Origin: an uncultured Lacticaseibacillus sp.
GTDB taxonomy: Bacteria > Bacillota > Bacilli > Lactobacillales > Lactobacillaceae
Assembly (NCBI GenBank): GCA_934370925.1
Contig: CAKRNG010000017.1
Coordinates: 1-45,559, forward strand
DNA: 45,559 nt
Direction: 5' to 3'
Shown here: positions 43,623 through 45,559 of the stretch, piece by piece
Layout: every line of letters begins with the position of its first letter
How positions within the stretch are numbered: position 1 is the first letter of the stretch
The notes under the pieces: model-generated
Told to the model about the DNA's origin: nothing
Database searches by the model: none
What the model saw: the letters and a program-made list of their open reading frames with translations, nothing else
Program-made: the position numbers and the translations under genes

Positions 43623-43647
43623 GGCTGGCACGGGTCGGTCTTTTTTT
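43623..43647 (+). terminator. candidate attenuator terminator
   Basis: GGCTGGC (43623-43629) pairs with GTCGGTC (43634-43640) through four Watson-Crick and three G-U pairs (loop ACGG), followed by seven T. It lies between the leader peptide and the MFS gene, so it can only act as a conditional terminator. Confidence 0.6.
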
Positions 43648-43798
43648 GTGTCAAACAGGGTGTCGAAACTTGGAGACAAGGGGCGGATTAACGTGAAAAT
43701 GGTTGCGGGTGATTCTTTCCCCGACGTCAGATTTACGTTGACCGTTTTGCGCCTGTTTTTCCCAGTTGCACGTTATCCAGCAGGAAATGGATAATAAA

Positions 43799-44971
43799 AT
43801 GAGTTTGAAAAGAAATGTTTATGGTGCCTACTTGTACAGCTTTGCCGCTTGGTTTGGCATCACCAATCTTTGGGTGATTTTTCTCGGGCAGCGGGGAATT
43901 TCACTGGTGCAGATTGGTTTGTGTGAGAGTATTTTTCACGTGGCTAGTTTTTGTTTTGAGATGCCTTCAGGAATGTTGGCGGATCGGTTTAGCTATAAAA
44001 CGGTTCTATACTTCAGTCGAATGATGGCGATTATTTCAGCCGCGATGATGTTGGTCGGCAATACGTTTCTCTGGTTTGCCGCCAGTTTTGTCATCAGTGC
44101 CTTCTCCTATAATTTACAATCAGGGACGCTAGAGGCGCTGGTTTACGAATCCCTGGCGCCGGACGCACAGGTGGCGACTTACCCACGAATTACCAGTATG
44201 ATGGGCATTGTGACGGAAGTGGCCAGCACTAGTGGCGTCATTATTGCGGGGCTGCTCGTTCACGGACACTTGGCGTTAACCTACGTCATTGCGATTGTGT
44301 GGGCCGTGGTTGCGTTGGGGACAATCTTTTTCATGAAGGAACCGGGCGTGCACGGACCGCAAGAAGAAAAGCAAACAATGCGGGCGATTATCGTGGCTGC
44401 GGTGGCAGCGTTACGGCAACAACCACGACTGCGGAATTTAATGCTTGTGGATGCCAGCATTAGTGCGGTTGGAACCGCCTTTTACTATTACTTCCAAAGT
44501 GTTATGACGGACCGGAACTTCTCGGGAACCCTCATTTCGACCCTCATGCTGGTGAGTTCGCTGGTGGCCATCGTGGCAATGCGCTTAATTCCGAGCCTGC
44601 AGCGACGGTTTCAGCAGTTACCGTTACTGCTAGGAATGGCGGGCACGATGACGGTTGCCCTCATGGTTAGCGGCATTCACCAAATCGGGGTGATGCTCGT
44701 GGCCTACCTGATTGTCGAGGGGATTTCAGCTATTCTGTACCCGCTGTTCAACACGTATTACAACGAACTCATCCCGAGTGCGCAGCGAGCAACGCTACTC
44801 AGCGTCGCCAGCATGGTCTTTTCAATTGAAATGGTGGTGCTGTTCCCCGTTTGTGGCTGGCTGATTAGCTTAATTGGGTTCAATTGGACGTTCCTCATGC
44901 TTGGTGGCCTGCTGACGGTGGGCTTGATGAGCTGGGGTGTTTATCAAAAACGGCGCGTTAATCTTTCTTAA
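43799..44971 (+). CDS. MFS transporter (12 TM) behind a regulatory leader
   Basis: A protein of about 390 residues with about twelve membrane segments in two halves. MSLKRNVYGAYLYSFAAWFG opens it; EMPSGMLADRFSYKTVLYFSR is the loop-2/3 motif A; the second half contains LFNTYYNELIPSAQRATLLSV, a motif shared with several drug-export MFS proteins of Firmicutes. Substrate unknown. The start is uncertain: ATG 43799 lies 13 bases after AGGA, and ATG 43787 is only 1 base after it. About 340 nt of leader with a small frame and a terminator point to inducible expression. No terminator was recognised after the gene. Confidence 0.85.
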   Translation: MSLKRNVYGAYLYSFAAWFGITNLWVIFLGQRGISLVQIGLCESIFHVASFCFEMPSGMLADRFSYKTVLYFSRMMAIISAAMMLVGNTFLWFAASFVISAFSYNLQSGTLEALVYESLAPDAQVATYPRITSMMGIVTEVASTSGVIIAGLLVHGHLALTYVIAIVWAVVALGTIFFMKEPGVHGPQEEKQTMRAIIVAAVAALRQQPRLRNLMLVDASISAVGTAFYYYFQSVMTDRNFSGTLISTLMLVSSLVAIVAMRLIPSLQRRFQQLPLLLGMAGTMTVALMVSGIHQIGVMLVAYLIVEGISAILYPLFNTYYNELIPSAQRATLLSVASMVFSIEMVVLFPVCGWLISLIGFNWTFLMLGGLLTVGLMSWGVYQKRRVNLS

Positions 44972-45104
44972 CCGCATCCGCGAAAAAGACATGAATACGG
45001 CCGGAACTATTCATAATTCGGTCCGTTTAAGGTCATGATTGCTCGATATAGTATAACCATCGACAAGTTAATCAAGCAGACGCAAAAATAAGGAGATGTT
45101 CCGT

Positions 45105-45230
45105 ATGGCTCGAATCATGATGGTTAGTCTAGCAACAGGAATCGCAGGTTTAGCAGGTGTCGCCGCAATCGCCGTCACCCACAACCGCCGGAAAATCCGG
45201 GAATATGTGAAGGTAGAAAACAGACTGTAG
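45105..45230 (+). CDS. 41-residue single-span membrane peptide
   Basis: ATG 45105 follows AAGGAG with 9 bases between and ends at TAG 45230. The peptide MARIMMVSLATGIAGLAGVA and following residues form one hydrophobic segment, then a positively charged tail HNRRKIREYVKVE. The layout (short N-terminus, one span, basic C-terminus) suits a small inner-membrane protein. I do not recognise a family. The opposite-strand frame in the same place lacks a ribosome binding site. Confidence 0.6.
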   Translation: MARIMMVSLATGIAGLAGVAAIAVTHNRRKIREYVKVENRL

Positions 45231-45451
45231 GGTTCTGTCCGCCACGAAATTTGACTAAAAAAGCCAAAAAATTCATCACCCAATATAATTCCTGATGGCT
45301 GAAGACGATTCGTCCGTTGGGGTTTGGGGATGATACTGAAGCTGAGCGAACCGACGATACACGGAATAATAAAAGATGCGTGGTAAACGACGGTGCAACC
45401 AGCAAAAGTGACAAAAAAAGATTTTGTTTCGATATGCAAAGCAAAGAAAGC
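45231..45451. other. 221-base region with no gene seen
   Basis: AT-richer sequence between the small membrane peptide and repeat copy L. It contains no clear promoter or terminator. Confidence 0.4.
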
Positions 45452-45559
45452 GAGGCTGCGCCAGAAGACGGGTTGTCCCCGGTATACAAGGCGGTCCCGG
45501 CGGAAATCCCGAACTTAGGATTTCTGCCGGGACCGCCTTGTATGTTAGGGGACAGTCTT
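45452..45559 (+). repeat. MITE-like repeat, copy L (right end cut by window)
   Basis: GAGGCTGCGCCAGAAGAC, then the long hairpin with arms GGCGGTCCCGGC and GCCGGGACCGCC, and the beginning of the inner arm. The tail lies beyond the window. Confidence 0.88.

Noticed and set aside
43549..43794. 81-codon frame in the leader of the MFS gene
   Set aside because: It overlaps the leader peptide and terminator, has no ribosome binding site and no recognisable protein character.
44991..45014. ATGAATA/TATTCAT hairpin after the last MFS gene as a terminator
   Set aside because: The stem is short and AT-only and no T-run follows.
45068..45439. Leftward 123-codon frame overlapping the small membrane peptide
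   Set aside because: There is no ribosome binding site, and the opposite strand carries a short frame with a good one. The sequence has the look of a shadow frame.

Overview
The window reads as chromosomal DNA of a lactic acid bacterium of the family Lactobacillaceae; the genus cannot be fixed from sequence reading alone. Supporting signs are a zit/adc-type zinc operon led by a MarR-type regulator, an SMK-box (SAM-III) leader on metK, a T-box leader on tyrS, Ser/Thr-rich NlpC/P60 wall hydrolases (one with a KxYKxGKxW-like signal), a PepI-like peptidase, a YhgE/Pip protein, strong GGAGG ribosome binding sites, and intermediate GC content. No tRNA, rRNA, CRISPR array, transposase gene or prophage was seen.

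Layout. 0.2-4.8 kb: zinc regulator and ABC transporter, then a convergent P-type ATPase. 5.3-10.1 kb: peptidase, acetyltransferase, MarR regulator, membrane-anchored hydrolase, CorC/CNNM-type protein. 10.3-15.2 kb: DegV protein, glutamine amidotransferase, then a leftward group (methyltransferase-like, small unknown protein, tyrosine-phosphatase-like) and an XRE regulator. 15.5-20.8 kb: two UspA proteins, Tag glycosylase, an unknown protein, pyrimidine-nucleoside phosphorylase, a ~710-nt probable structured RNA, and a TetR regulator. 21.3-27.6 kb: AI-2E-family permease, phosphoglycerate mutase, lipoprotein deacetylase, two nucleoside diphosphate kinases around a thioredoxin-like protein, CutC. 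28-31.6 kb: YhgE and MgtC. 31.8-38.3 kb: a small unknown protein, tyrS, two NlpC/P60 proteins with a guanylate-kinase-like protein between them. 38.5-45.2 kb: EamA transporter, a membrane protein, metK, a DHA2 drug exporter, a second MFS transporter behind a leader ORF and a terminator, and a 41-residue membrane peptide.

Two things stand out. First, about a dozen intergenic positions hold members of one repeat family: a MITE-like unit of about 160 bp with terminal inverted repeats close to GAGGYTGCRCCAGAAG, a nested long hairpin whose arms vary with base-pair compensation, and a conserved ~45-bp tail that also occurs alone. Most full copies lie between convergent genes, and one sits inside an older inverted repeat that looks like a terminator. 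Second, 18.9-19.6 kb has a near-consensus promoter, about 710 nt without a credible gene, many local hairpins and a strong terminator. This is best explained as a large non-coding RNA in the size range of the ROOL and GOLLD classes, though membership of either is not established here.

Regulation that can be read directly: T-box (tyrS), SMK box (metK), probable attenuation of the last MFS gene, and a candidate pair of competing hairpins before yhgE. Translation starts given here often differ from the longest possible reading frame and were chosen on ribosome binding site spacing.
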